Below are positions 18,377-26,139 of a DNA stretch of 64,000 nucleotides, in pieces. Position 1 is the stretch's first letter. The number at the start of each line of letters is the position of its first letter. The stretch is from CAYNFR01 sp964616755 (GTDB lineage Bacteria > Bacteroidota > Bacteroidia > Chitinophagales > Saprospiraceae): contig CAZTSI010000002.1 of assembly GCA_964616755.1 (NCBI GenBank), forward strand, positions 62,001 to 126,000, given 5' to 3'. The notes under the pieces are model-generated. The model did no database searches. It was not told the DNA's origin and was given only the letters and a program-made list of their open reading frames with translations. Both the position numbers and the translations under genes were made by a program.

Positions 18377-20611
18377 ATGAATTTATTAAGTACATTGACT
18401 CACCGTAATATTAGGCATTTTAATGTCTTAATTATTTTTATAGGAATTTGTAACTCAACGATGGGGCAATCGCTAGCAGATTTAGCAACGATGCCTCGAC
18501 CCGTTGCCAATGCCGTCGCGATTACTAACCCGCCCATTATTGATGGACAGGTAAGTAATGATTCTATCTGGCGCGATATACCGACGATAGGTACACTTAC
18601 ACAGTCGCAACCCAATGCGGGATTTCCAGCATCAGAGAACACCGATATAAGAATAGCCTATACCTCCACGCATCTTTATGTCTCCGTTGTATGTTTTGAT
18701 AAAAATCCTGACGGTTTAGTGATTAGTGATGCGCGTCGTGATGCTGACCTCAATGGAAGCGATGCCATTTTACTAATTTTTGATACGTATCACGATACGC
18801 AAAATGGCTTTGTATTTGGCACCAATCCGTCTGGAGTTCAATACGACGGACAAGTTGATAATGAAGGACAAGGCAACTTTAATCAAAACCGTCAGCAAGG
18901 CGGCACGATCGGTGGGTTTAACTTGAATTGGGATGCTTCATGGGAGGTCGCCACAACAGTAGATAAAGACGGATGGAATGCAGAGTTTTCTATTCCTCTT
19001 AAAACGATACGTTTCAGATCTGGTGATAATGTGACTTGGGGTCTCAACATTCAGCGAAATATTCAAAAAACCAACGAAAGATCATATTGGTCTCCGCTTC
19101 CTATTAACTTCAATTTATATCGACTATCATATGCTGGCACATTGACGAATTTGGATCTGAAGAGTCCTGGAAATTTAAAAGTAATGCCTTATGTATTGAG
19201 TGAACTAAGCAAGGCACAAACCGATCTAAAATCAGACTTAAATGCAGATGTTGGGGTAGATTTAAAATATAGTATCACGCCGAATATGACTTTGGACGTG
19301 ACCTACAATACGGACTTTGCCCAAGTAGAAGTAGATGACCAACAAGTCAATTTGGATCGTTTCAACCTATTTTTTCCTGAAAAAAGACTTTTCTTCTTAG
19401 AGAATGCAGGACTCTTTTCAGTGGGGAGCCCTAGTGAAGTTGATTTATTTTTTACACGCAGAATCGGTATAGGCGAAAATGGCCAGCAGGTTCCAATTAT
19501 TGGAGGAGCAAGAATGTCGGGCAAAACGAATCGAACCAACATCGGACTATTGTCTATGTTTACGGATGAGACCGACGAACAAGCCATTGGGCAAAATAGT
19601 TTTTCAGTGGCTCGTATAAATCACGAGTTCAAAGGACGATCGGCCTTAGGCGCAATCTTTACCAATCGCACTGGGATAGGAGATGAGCGAGGCGAGGATA
19701 ATAACAGTTTATTTGCTATTGACGGTAAGCTAGGCCTAGGGCAGAAAGCCAGAATCATTGGATATGCGGCTAAGTCATCTACTCCTGGTCTTGAGAATTC
19801 TGATCACAGTTTTCAGCTTAAAGCCAATTACGAATGGAATGGCTGGCAAACGAGTGTTGGGTATACTGAGGTTGGGGAGAATTTTAACCCCGAGATGGGA
19901 TTTCTCTTTCGAAAGGCCTTTAGAAAGCCTGAATTTTTGGTGCTTTATAAACTCAGAGCTCCAGCCTCTTCACCATTTTTGGAGTTTCGCCCTCACATTT
20001 CTTATCGCGGATATTGGAACCTTCAAGGATTTCAAGAATCAGGATTTTTGCATATTGATAATCATTGGCAATGGAAATCTGGCACTGAAGTACATACAGG
20101 GGTCAACTTTACAACAGAGGGTGTCGTGGCACCATTTATGATTGCTAAAGAGGTAACTATTCCAGCAGGCACTTATGACCATGCAGAGACTTTGCTGGTT
20201 TTTTTTACCAACCGAAACAAACCCTTCGCCGTGAGTACTAGACATACTTTGGGTGGATTTTTTGGAGGCAAACGATATGCAAACTCAGTGACCGTCTTTT
20301 GGCGTATAGGAGATAAATTCACATCTGAATGGGGTATAAACCGCAATGATATTCACTTGCCATATGGCAGTTTTAGTACGGATATTGCACGAGCTCGAAT
20401 TTCCTATGCGTTTACACCTAATATATTCTTGCAGAGCTTGATACAATACAACAGCGTCACTAAACAGTTTTCCTCCAATATTCGATTCGGATGGCTTCAA
20501 CAAGCCAATACGGGGCTATTTATAGTCTATAATGAAACGAGAGATGATGGACTGATTGACAACCGCAACTTCATCGTGAAGTATTCAGTGTTGCTAGATG
20601 TCCTAAAATAA
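18377..20611 (+). CDS. CBM9-like/DUF5916 outer-membrane protein
   Basis: 744 residues. A signal peptide ends near STMGQS. An N-terminal carbohydrate-binding-family-9-like (DOMON-type) domain follows, about residues 40-240 (PPIIDGQVSNDSIWRD, then DAILLIFDTYHDTQNGFVFG). The rest is DUF5916, predicted as an outer-membrane beta-barrel, with the typical FNLFFPEKRLFFLENAGLF segment; the final residues do not end in the usual aromatic. Divergent from the sugar operon, so it may bind or admit the same carbohydrate; that link is inference. Confidence 0.85.
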   Translation: MNLLSTLTHRNIRHFNVLIIFIGICNSTMGQSLADLATMPRPVANAVAITNPPIIDGQVSNDSIWRDIPTIGTLTQSQPNAGFPASENTDIRIAYTSTHLYVSVVCFDKNPDGLVISDARRDADLNGSDAILLIFDTYHDTQNGFVFGTNPSGVQYDGQVDNEGQGNFNQNRQQGGTIGGFNLNWDASWEVATTVDKDGWNAEFSIPLKTIRFRSGDNVTWGLNIQRNIQKTNERSYWSPLPINFNLYRLSYAGTLTNLDLKSPGNLKVMPYVLSELSKAQTDLKSDLNADVGVDLKYSITPNMTLDVTYNTDFAQVEVDDQQVNLDRFNLFFPEKRLFFLENAGLFSVGSPSEVDLFFTRRIGIGENGQQVPIIGGARMSGKTNRTNIGLLSMFTDETDEQAIGQNSFSVARINHEFKGRSALGAIFTNRTGIGDERGEDNNSLFAIDGKLGLGQKARIIGYAAKSSTPGLENSDHSFQLKANYEWNGWQTSVGYTEVGENFNPEMGFLFRKAFRKPEFLVLYKLRAPASSPFLEFRPHISYRGYWNLQGFQESGFLHIDNHWQWKSGTEVHTGVNFTTEGVVAPFMIAKEVTIPAGTYDHAETLLVFFTNRNKPFAVSTRHTLGGFFGGKRYANSVTVFWRIGDKFTSEWGINRNDIHLPYGSFSTDIARARISYAFTPNIFLQSLIQYNSVTKQFSSNIRFGWLQQANTGLFIVYNETRDDGLIDNRNFIVKYSVLLDVLK

Positions 20612-20769
20612 GCAAACAGCTTTCCATATATAATTCGTCATTATGGTCATATGTCAATATATTCTATCTTTATATAGATTTTTATATTTTTTTTGATTAT
20701 ATATTTGCAGGAGTGCCATATATAATTTATATTTGATTTATTCATTCATCAATTCTTGCTGAATCGCTC

Positions 20770-20800
20770 TTTGACATAAAATTTAGATAGCTTAGTTTTA
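20770..20800 (+). promoter_or_regulatory. Promoter for the putative structured RNA
   Basis: A TTTG -33 element (20770-20773) is followed after exactly 19 bases by TAGTTTTA (20793-20800), one base off TAnnTTTG. The spacing equals that of the best promoter in the window (22168-22197). The start would fall near 20807, at the base of the first hairpin. A second, perfect -7 element TATATTTG lies at 20700-20707 but has no -33 partner. Confidence 0.5.
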
Positions 20801-20805
20801 AGAAT

Positions 20806-21206
20806 CCTATTGTTTCGGTCGAAAGAATAGGTCAATAGCTTTCACACACATAACTTCCCGAAAGTCTATTCAGTTAAAGCTATCTATTGATTTATGTATA
20901 ACATCGAATGTTAGGCAAGAATATAAATCAATTTTCCATATGAGTCTAAAAGACTCGTCTTTGGCAAAGAGGTTCGGATTGAATACTCTTTGCCTGTTAG
21001 ACAACCAACCATCTTTGAGCAGAGACATTCGAAGGGTAAAACATCAATGCTAACGCTTAAAAAGCAAAGCATACATTTGATATGAGACAGTCCTTACCTT
21101 TTCGAAAAAATAATTTGTGAATAACGTCTCAATTGACGCGACGCAATGACTGTTGAAAGATGAGGAACGAGCCAGATAATTATTAAAGATAGTTATCTGG
21201 CTTTTT
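20806..21206 (+). ncRNA. Putative large structured non-coding RNA (~400 nt), family not recognised
   Basis: Between a Bacteroidota-type promoter and a strong terminator, 600 bases after the nearest plus-strand gene, lie seven good stems. They are CCTATT/AATAGG (20806/20826), TCAATAG/CTATTGA (20832/20884), TTGATTTAT/ATAAATCAA (20887/20923), GAGTCT/AGACTC (20942/20951), GGCAAAGAG/CTCTTTGCC (20963/20986), a nested ATCAA/TTGAT helix (21043/21077) and GACAGTC/GACTGTT (21086/21148). Some are mutually exclusive (ATAGCTTT 20835 with AAAGCTAT 20876; GTCTAA 20944 with TTAGAC 20997), so two folds are possible. I looked for RNase P, tmRNA, SRP and 6S signatures and found none. A 37-codon frame at 20940-21053 seems fortuitous. 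Confidence 0.5.
21170..21206 (+). terminator. Intrinsic terminator of the putative RNA
   Basis: A perfect 10-base stem, AGCCAGATAA (21170-21179) with TTATCTGGCT (21193-21202), is followed by TTTTTAATT. There is no A-run on its other side, so it acts on plus-strand transcripts only. The nearest plus-strand gene ends 560 bases upstream. Confidence 0.75.
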
Positions 21207-21261
21207 AATTCTAATTAGTACTCCACTAAAATGTACTCTGCTTCTTACGAGGAAGTTTGCC

Positions 21262-21954
21262 CTAATAACTGTACGGCTGACTGCTATAGTAATAGAGCTT
21301 AATTGGCTTACTATTTAAGTCGAAAGCTACTTCAGTATCAAATAAAACGGTCGAAATCCCAAAAGAACTTTCGATTCTCTGTTCATTGTAATAGTATTCG
21401 AAATTTTGATTTTGGCTAACATTATTCCTATCGCCATTCACCTTTTTTACCAACGCTAGTGTATCGTAAAAATAGTTTCGTAACTCATTAAATAACTGAT
21501 CGGTTCGATCCTGATTCTCAAATAAATAATTCAACCCAGTACTTGTCAACACTTCCGCATCCGACGAGCTTAGGGCCAAATCACTTTGGGTAAATAACGG
21601 CCATAAGCTCTCTTGTGCAATGTTGATATCAGCCCCCATTTGTAGCTCTATTCCATTTTTACTTAATTTAAAAATAACTAAGGTTGCTTTATTCAGCTCA
21701 TGAAATCTAAATCTTGATTGAGTCATTTTACCCTGCTGCACTACAATCTCCACATCAACTGATTGTAATTCAATGTCTTCACGGAGCCAAACTCTATTGT
21801 TAAAAGAAATTTTAGCCCCTCGCCTTTCAAACTCATCCTCTATCCTATCCAAGCCCATTGAACTAGAATAAGCAGAAAATACAACAATCATCTCCTCCGA
21901 ACGTATCGAAACCCAACCAGTCAGTATAAATGATAACACTACGAGTAGCCTCAT
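21262..21954 (-). CDS. Unknown secreted protein
   Basis: 230 residues with an N-terminal signal (MRLLVVLSFILTGWVSIRS), otherwise soluble. Residues ~25-110 (IEDEFERRGAKISFNNRVWL, SRFRFHELNKATLVIFKLSKN) have a faint likeness to the periplasmic tails of Bacteroidota M56/BlaR1-type proteins, too weak to name a family. The second half is rich in Asn, Gln and Tyr and ends YYYSSQPYSY. It stands alone, convergent with the putative RNA and divergent from acetoacetyl-CoA synthetase. Function unknown. Confidence 0.6.
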   Translation of the reverse strand: MRLLVVLSFILTGWVSIRSEEMIVVFSAYSSSMGLDRIEDEFERRGAKISFNNRVWLREDIELQSVDVEIVVQQGKMTQSRFRFHELNKATLVIFKLSKNGIELQMGADINIAQESLWPLFTQSDLALSSSDAEVLTSTGLNYLFENQDRTDQLFNELRNYFYDTLALVKKVNGDRNNVSQNQNFEYYYNEQRIESSFGISTVLFDTEVAFDLNSKPIKLYYYSSQPYSY

Positions 21955-22167
21955 AATTCAATGTATTTAGTCAAACCTTAAAGATAAAAAATTAATACAT
22001 ATTATATTAATTCATAATGTATAAAAATTTAGTAACTATATGAATATGACCTCTACCCTCCAAATTGCCAGACCAGACTTAATCACTGCTACGCCCCATA
22101 TATCATTGAATTTCAATCATTTATGCTTCCTGCCTACCTTAGCCAGCATAATTACTGTCACAATAAC

Positions 22168-22197
22168 TTGAAGACAAGAGAATAGCACCTACCTTTG
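22168..22197 (+). promoter_or_regulatory. Promoter of acetoacetyl-CoA synthetase gene
   Basis: TTG (22168-22170), 19 bases, then TACCTTTG (22190-22197): an exact Bacteroidota promoter. Transcription would begin near 22204, so the in-frame TTG at 22195 cannot be the start codon and the ATG at 22219 is used. Confidence 0.65.
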
Positions 22198-22218
22198 ACA
22201 CATTCAACATCGATTTAT

Positions 22219-24192
22219 ATGGGCAAACTTCAAAAGGAACTATGGACACCCTCAGAAGAGGTCAAGAATAACAGTAATATCCAACAGTTCATTCAATGGT
22301 TAGCCAGCCGTAAAAACCTGTACTTTTCTGATTATAATGCCTTATGGGCATGGTCTATAGCACAAGTCGAAGATTTTTGGATGATGATATGGGAATATTT
22401 TGACATTATCAATCATGGCAATCTTACGACTGTACTTCAAGATGAGGGTATGCCTAATGTCTCATGGTTTAATGGGGCCAAGGTCAACTATGCAGAACAC
22501 GTTTTTAGAAATAAAACAACTGAACGGCCAGCATTATTTTTCAAAAATGAACAGATCTCCTATTTCTACAGTTGGGCTAAACTTGAAAAAGAAGTAGCCT
22601 CAATACAAAAATATTTAATAGCTATAGGTGTTCAAAAAGGAGATCGAGTAGCGGCCTATTTACCCAATATACCCGAAGCCATCATTAGCTTTTTAGCTGT
22701 GAACAGTATAGGTGCTATATGGTCTTGTTGCTCACCAGATTTTGGTGATACCACAGTTATAGAACGCTTTAAACAAATCAAACCACGCCTTTTAATCTGT
22801 GCAGATGGCTATCGATACAACAATAAAGCATTTAACAGAATCTCAAGTGTTCAATCCATCATTGAACAAATTGAATCAATAGAAAGGTGCTTATTGATTT
22901 CATATCTCGATAAAACTTCCTATCTCGAAAAAGCCGATCAATGGAGCAATGTTATTCATACATTTTCTTCTGATCAACTCAGCTTCACGCCGGTTGAATT
23001 TAACATGCCGATATGGATACTTTATTCTTCAGGCACAACAGGTATACCAAAAGCTATAACACACTCTGCTGGAGGTGTACTATTGGAGCACTACAAATAC
23101 CTATCTCTACATAATAATATTAAAAAGGGGGAATTCTTTTTTTGGTATACAACAACAGGCTGGATGATGTGGAATTTTTTGCAAGCCAGCATGCTTGTCG
23201 GTGGTATACCAGTAGTATATGATGGCAGCGCAAGCTATCCATCAATGAATGTCCTTTGGCAACTAGCCGCTGATTTGCCTCTACATCATTTTGGCACAAG
23301 TGCACCGTATTTGACGGCATGTATGAAGCAGAAGCTCGCGCCAGGTAGACTCTACGATCTATCAAACTTACAGTCTATAGGGTCAACAGGTGCACCATTA
23401 CCCCCAGAATCTTTTGATTGGGTGTATACTGAAGTGGGCAAACATATTTGGCTAGCATCGATGAGCGGCGGCACCGATGTATGCACAGCGTTTGTTGGTG
23501 GCAACCCACTTCTCCCAGTGTACAAAGGCTATATACAATGTCGGGCACTCGGCTGCGCGTTATTCGCTTATAATGAATATGGACAAAGTATTGAAGGTGA
23601 GCTAGGGGAGATGGTGATTGAACAACCAATGCCGTCTATGCCCATTTACTTTTGGAATGATCCAATCAAAAAAAGGTACATCGGCAGCTACTTTGAAGTC
23701 TACCCTAATAAATGGTGTCATGGTGACTGGATTCAACTTGAATCGAATGGATCATTGATCATTCAAGGAAGATCAGACGCTACATTGAATCGAAAAGGTA
23801 TTCGAATAGGAACAGCCGAAATCTATAATATCTTAGAAGAATTTCGCGAAATTGTTGACAGCTTAATCATTAATATTGAGCTCAAAAACGGCGATGATAA
23901 GATGCCACTTTTTGTCGTTTTGAGAGAAGGATATCTGCTTGATGAGTCGCTCAAATCCAGAATAAATCTTGCCCTGAGGTCAAAAGGATCCCCAAGACAT
24001 GTCCCTGATTACATACGATCTGTTCCAGATTTACCATATACAATGAGCGGTAAAAAAATGGAAATTCCGATTAAAAAAATATTCATGGACCGAGATATTT
24101 CGCTCGATTTAAATAAAGATGCTGTCCGAAATCCAGAAGCCCTGCAATACTTTATTGATAATATATCAGAATTACGAGGAGCTAATTACTGA
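22219..24192 (+). CDS. aacS: Acetoacetyl-CoA synthetase
   Basis: ATP-dependent ligase making acetoacetyl-CoA from acetoacetate, cytosolic; used in ketone-body or polyhydroxybutyrate turnover. 657 residues, ANL superfamily. The opening (LWTPSEEVKNNSNIQQF) and the ACAS-type linker AKVNYAEHVFRN are typical of the family. So are the P-loop ILYSSGTTGIPKAITHS, the adenylate motif SMSGGTDVCTAFVGG, GDWIQLESNGSLIIQGRSDATL and a C-terminal lysine in PYTMSGKKMEIPIKKI. Start set by the promoter just upstream. No neighbour in the same pathway. Confidence 0.93.
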   Translation: MGKLQKELWTPSEEVKNNSNIQQFIQWLASRKNLYFSDYNALWAWSIAQVEDFWMMIWEYFDIINHGNLTTVLQDEGMPNVSWFNGAKVNYAEHVFRNKTTERPALFFKNEQISYFYSWAKLEKEVASIQKYLIAIGVQKGDRVAAYLPNIPEAIISFLAVNSIGAIWSCCSPDFGDTTVIERFKQIKPRLLICADGYRYNNKAFNRISSVQSIIEQIESIERCLLISYLDKTSYLEKADQWSNVIHTFSSDQLSFTPVEFNMPIWILYSSGTTGIPKAITHSAGGVLLEHYKYLSLHNNIKKGEFFFWYTTTGWMMWNFLQASMLVGGIPVVYDGSASYPSMNVLWQLAADLPLHHFGTSAPYLTACMKQKLAPGRLYDLSNLQSIGSTGAPLPPESFDWVYTEVGKHIWLASMSGGTDVCTAFVGGNPLLPVYKGYIQCRALGCALFAYNEYGQSIEGELGEMVIEQPMPSMPIYFWNDPIKKRYIGSYFEVYPNKWCHGDWIQLESNGSLIIQGRSDATLNRKGIRIGTAEIYNILEEFREIVDSLIINIELKNGDDKMPLFVVLREGYLLDESLKSRINLALRSKGSPRHVPDYIRSVPDLPYTMSGKKMEIPIKKIFMDRDISLDLNKDAVRNPEALQYFIDNISELRGANY

Positions 24193-24349
24193 CAGTTGTA
24201 GGCGAACAAACTTTTCCCCTTTAGAATAGAAAATTCTTAAAGCCCAAAAAACCTCTCCTATTTGAAACATTCGCAAAATTCCCGTTGGATATATGTTTGT
24301 CAACAAACTAGTTTTCTAAAAATCTGAAAAAGACAACAGGTGATCCATA

Positions 24350-24380
24350 TAAAATAAAAAACCCCGACGGGCGTCGGGGT
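24350..24380 (-). terminator. Intrinsic terminator of the dcw cluster
   Basis: ACCCCGAC and GTCGGGGT (24361-24368, 24373-24380) form a GC-rich stem with a four-base loop. On the minus strand it is followed by TTTTTATTTT. It lies 235 bases after the ftsZ stop and is the first simple terminator for this operon. Confidence 0.85.
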
Positions 24381-24540
24381 ACTTAATAAACCAATCTCAT
24401 AAAAAGGAAAAGATATAATAAAAAGACGAAATCCATCATTAGTCCATATTGCAGACCCAAAGGTTCAATTCGGGTCTGATACCTCTAGCAATAAAGCTTT
24501 CCTGTGTAAGTAGTTTATTAATCAAAAACTCGTCTTTTCA
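24350..24540 (-). ncRNA. Structured region at the 3' end of the ftsZ transcript, possible pseudoknotted RNA
   Basis: In minus-strand order: AAAAGACGA (24538-24530), TTAATAAAC (24521-24513), a CAGACCC/GGGTCTG hairpin (24478-24452), TCGTCTTTT (24429-24421) and GTTTATTAA (24391-24383), then the terminator. The first pairs with the fourth and the second with the fifth, both as perfect 9-base helices, which gives an interlocked H-type pseudoknot around the hairpin. The total length of about 190 nt would suit a small stable RNA or a structured 3' UTR. I found no separate TAnnTTTG promoter and do not recognise the family. Confidence 0.4.
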
Positions 24541-24615
24541 TCAAACTCTGCACTTCTGCAGACTTAAAACCAGAAGGATATATTTTAAAAACTCTAATAT
24601 ATAACTTATTGACAA

Positions 24616-26055
24616 CTAATCTACATTTTCGTGTAAAAAAGTATTATTTGATCGTCCAAAAGGATTTTTTTTATCAGCTCTCACCTCAGTGCGTGAATAA
24701 GCCCTATTCTCCTTGATGTCTTGTTCATCTTCAAGGTTAACATTTCGCCTTTTATAGGCAGGTTCGTTTTCCATTCCGTATATACTTTCAGGTGTATCAA
24801 GTGAGGTATTTAATGACTTTCTGATAAAATTACGTCTTGCCTCTTCCACCTTCCATTTACTATCTTCTTCTAATCGATTTTCCTGCACTTTTGGCTCTGA
24901 ACTAATATCATCATGAGTATTCGACTTATTGAATTCGCGAATAGTATAGTTTACATCATCTTCTTCAAAATCAACAACTGTCGCTTTGCGTCTTTCCTCC
25001 TTAGAAAGACCAAAAGGTTCGTCAATAATTCCCTTTTTCGCCTCCAACGGAATGCGCACGTGATCCACTAATTTCGCTGCATCATTGGTTTGTTGAGTTC
25101 TGAATCCAGTAGCAATAAGTGTAACGCTTAACTTAGCCCCTAAGGCTTCGTCACGACAATTACCCCAAATAATATTCGTGCCGTATCCTGCCTCCTCTTG
25201 CACATAATTTGTAATTTCAGCAACTTCAGCCATGGTAATTTCCTTTGTACCAGAAGTCAAATTCAATAGAATATGTTGTGCACCACGGATATCATTTTCT
25301 TCAAGCAATGGACTATTCATGGCTTCATGAATAGCTCTTCTAGCTCTATCTTCACCTTCTGCAGTGGCACTTCCCATAATAGAAATACCTGATCCGCGCA
25401 TTACCGTATTAACATCTTCAAAATCGACATTAATATAACCCGTCACAGTTATAATTTCTGCAATTCCCTTAGCCGCTGTTGTAAGAATATTATCAGCCAT
25501 ACCAAATGCTTCTGAAAGACCCAAGTTGCCATACATTTCGCTTAGTCGATCATTTGATATAACCAAGTAGGCATCGACGTTCTGTTTCAATTCTTCGAGA
25601 CCCTCAATAGCATATCGTTGTCTTCGCATTCCTTCAAACTTAAAAGGAAGTGTAATGATAGCCACTGTCAATATCCCAAGTTCTTTTGCAGCCTTGGCCA
25701 GTATCGGCGCGGCTCCAGTACCAGTGCCTCCGCCCATTCCGGCTGTAATAAACAACATTTTAGTGCCGTCATTCAACACCTCTTTAATATCTTCCATGGA
25801 CTCTAAACAGGCTTGTTTTCCTACTTCTGGTTTAGAGCCCGCGCCTCTTCCATCCGTCAGATGAGGCCCAAGTTGAATTTTAAATTCTACTGGATTACTA
25901 TCCAGTGCTTGATTATCAGTGTTGCATACGGCAAAATCGACTCCTTGAATGCCCGCCTTATACATAGATGCTACAGCATTACCGCCGCCACCACCTACGC
26001 CAATTACCTTTATTATCGAGCCCTTTCTTTTTTTGAAATCAAATTCTAAAGACAT
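24616..26055 (-). CDS. ftsZ: Cell division GTPase FtsZ
   Basis: Tubulin-like GTPase that builds the cytokinetic ring. 479 residues: N-terminal GTPase domain with GVGGGGGNAV and the signature GGGTGTGAAP at about 107-116, the T7 catalytic loop region (NVDFEDVNTVM) and the polymer-forming C-terminal domain to about 325. A ~150-residue charged variable linker and a terminal segment (KKNPFGRSNNTFLHENVD) follow. Last gene of the dcw cluster. It is separated from ftsA by an 84-base gap that contains a perfect 10-base stem and a -7 element, so it may have its own control. Confidence 0.97.
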   Translation of the reverse strand: MSLEFDFKKRKGSIIKVIGVGGGGGNAVASMYKAGIQGVDFAVCNTDNQALDSNPVEFKIQLGPHLTDGRGAGSKPEVGKQACLESMEDIKEVLNDGTKMLFITAGMGGGTGTGAAPILAKAAKELGILTVAIITLPFKFEGMRRQRYAIEGLEELKQNVDAYLVISNDRLSEMYGNLGLSEAFGMADNILTTAAKGIAEIITVTGYINVDFEDVNTVMRGSGISIMGSATAEGEDRARRAIHEAMNSPLLEENDIRGAQHILLNLTSGTKEITMAEVAEITNYVQEEAGYGTNIIWGNCRDEALGAKLSVTLIATGFRTQQTNDAAKLVDHVRIPLEAKKGIIDEPFGLSKEERRKATVVDFEEDDVNYTIREFNKSNTHDDISSEPKVQENRLEEDSKWKVEEARRNFIRKSLNTSLDTPESIYGMENEPAYKRRNVNLEDEQDIKENRAYSRTEVRADKKNPFGRSNNTFLHENVD

Positions 26056-26084
26056 AGGATACTGTTTATAATTTGTTTAAAAAT

Positions 26085-26113
26085 GGTTACTTCCAAAAAA
26101 TATGGAAGTAACC
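26085..26113 (-). promoter_or_regulatory. Perfect stem-loop between ftsA and ftsZ
   Basis: GGTTACTTCC (26085-26094) and GGAAGTAACC (26104-26113) form a 10-base stem with a nine-base A/T loop. On the minus strand it is followed by ATTTTTAAAC, so it can act as a weak terminator for ftsA read-through. It would also be the 5' stem of an mRNA begun at the -7 element just upstream. Confidence 0.6.
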
Positions 26114-26121
26114 TACGTTTT

Positions 26122-26129
26122 CAAAATTA
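26122..26129 (-). promoter_or_regulatory. Possible -7 element for a separate ftsZ transcript
   Basis: TAATTTTG on the minus strand matches TAnnTTTG and lies in the gap just after the ftsA stop. A start near 26115 would put the 10-base stem at the very 5' end of the ftsZ mRNA. No -33 TTG at the right distance. Confidence 0.3.
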
Positions 26130-26139
26130 AATCTACCTT

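Noticed and set aside
20940..21053. A 37-codon frame starting MSLKDSSLAKRFG inside the putative RNA
   Set aside because: It spans the GAGTCT and GGCAAAGAG hairpins, has no ribosome site, and is within chance length for this base composition; the helices explain the sequence better.
22195..22218. TTG start at 22195 for acetoacetyl-CoA synthetase
   Set aside because: The TTG is part of the -7 element of a perfectly spaced promoter, so it is upstream of the mRNA start.
24383..24439. An 18-codon hydrophobic frame (MMDFVFLLYLFLFMRLVY) on the minus strand before the dcw terminator
   Set aside because: Both 9-base pseudoknot arms fall in or next to it, and A/T-rich sequence readily gives such a peptide; no start signal seen. 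An RNA structure is the simpler reading.
24452..24478. GGTTCAATTC within the CAGACCC/GGGTCTG hairpin, like a tRNA T-arm
   Set aside because: The bases beside the T-loop-like sequence do not form the five-pair stem, and no D-arm, anticodon arm or acceptor stem can be fitted around it.
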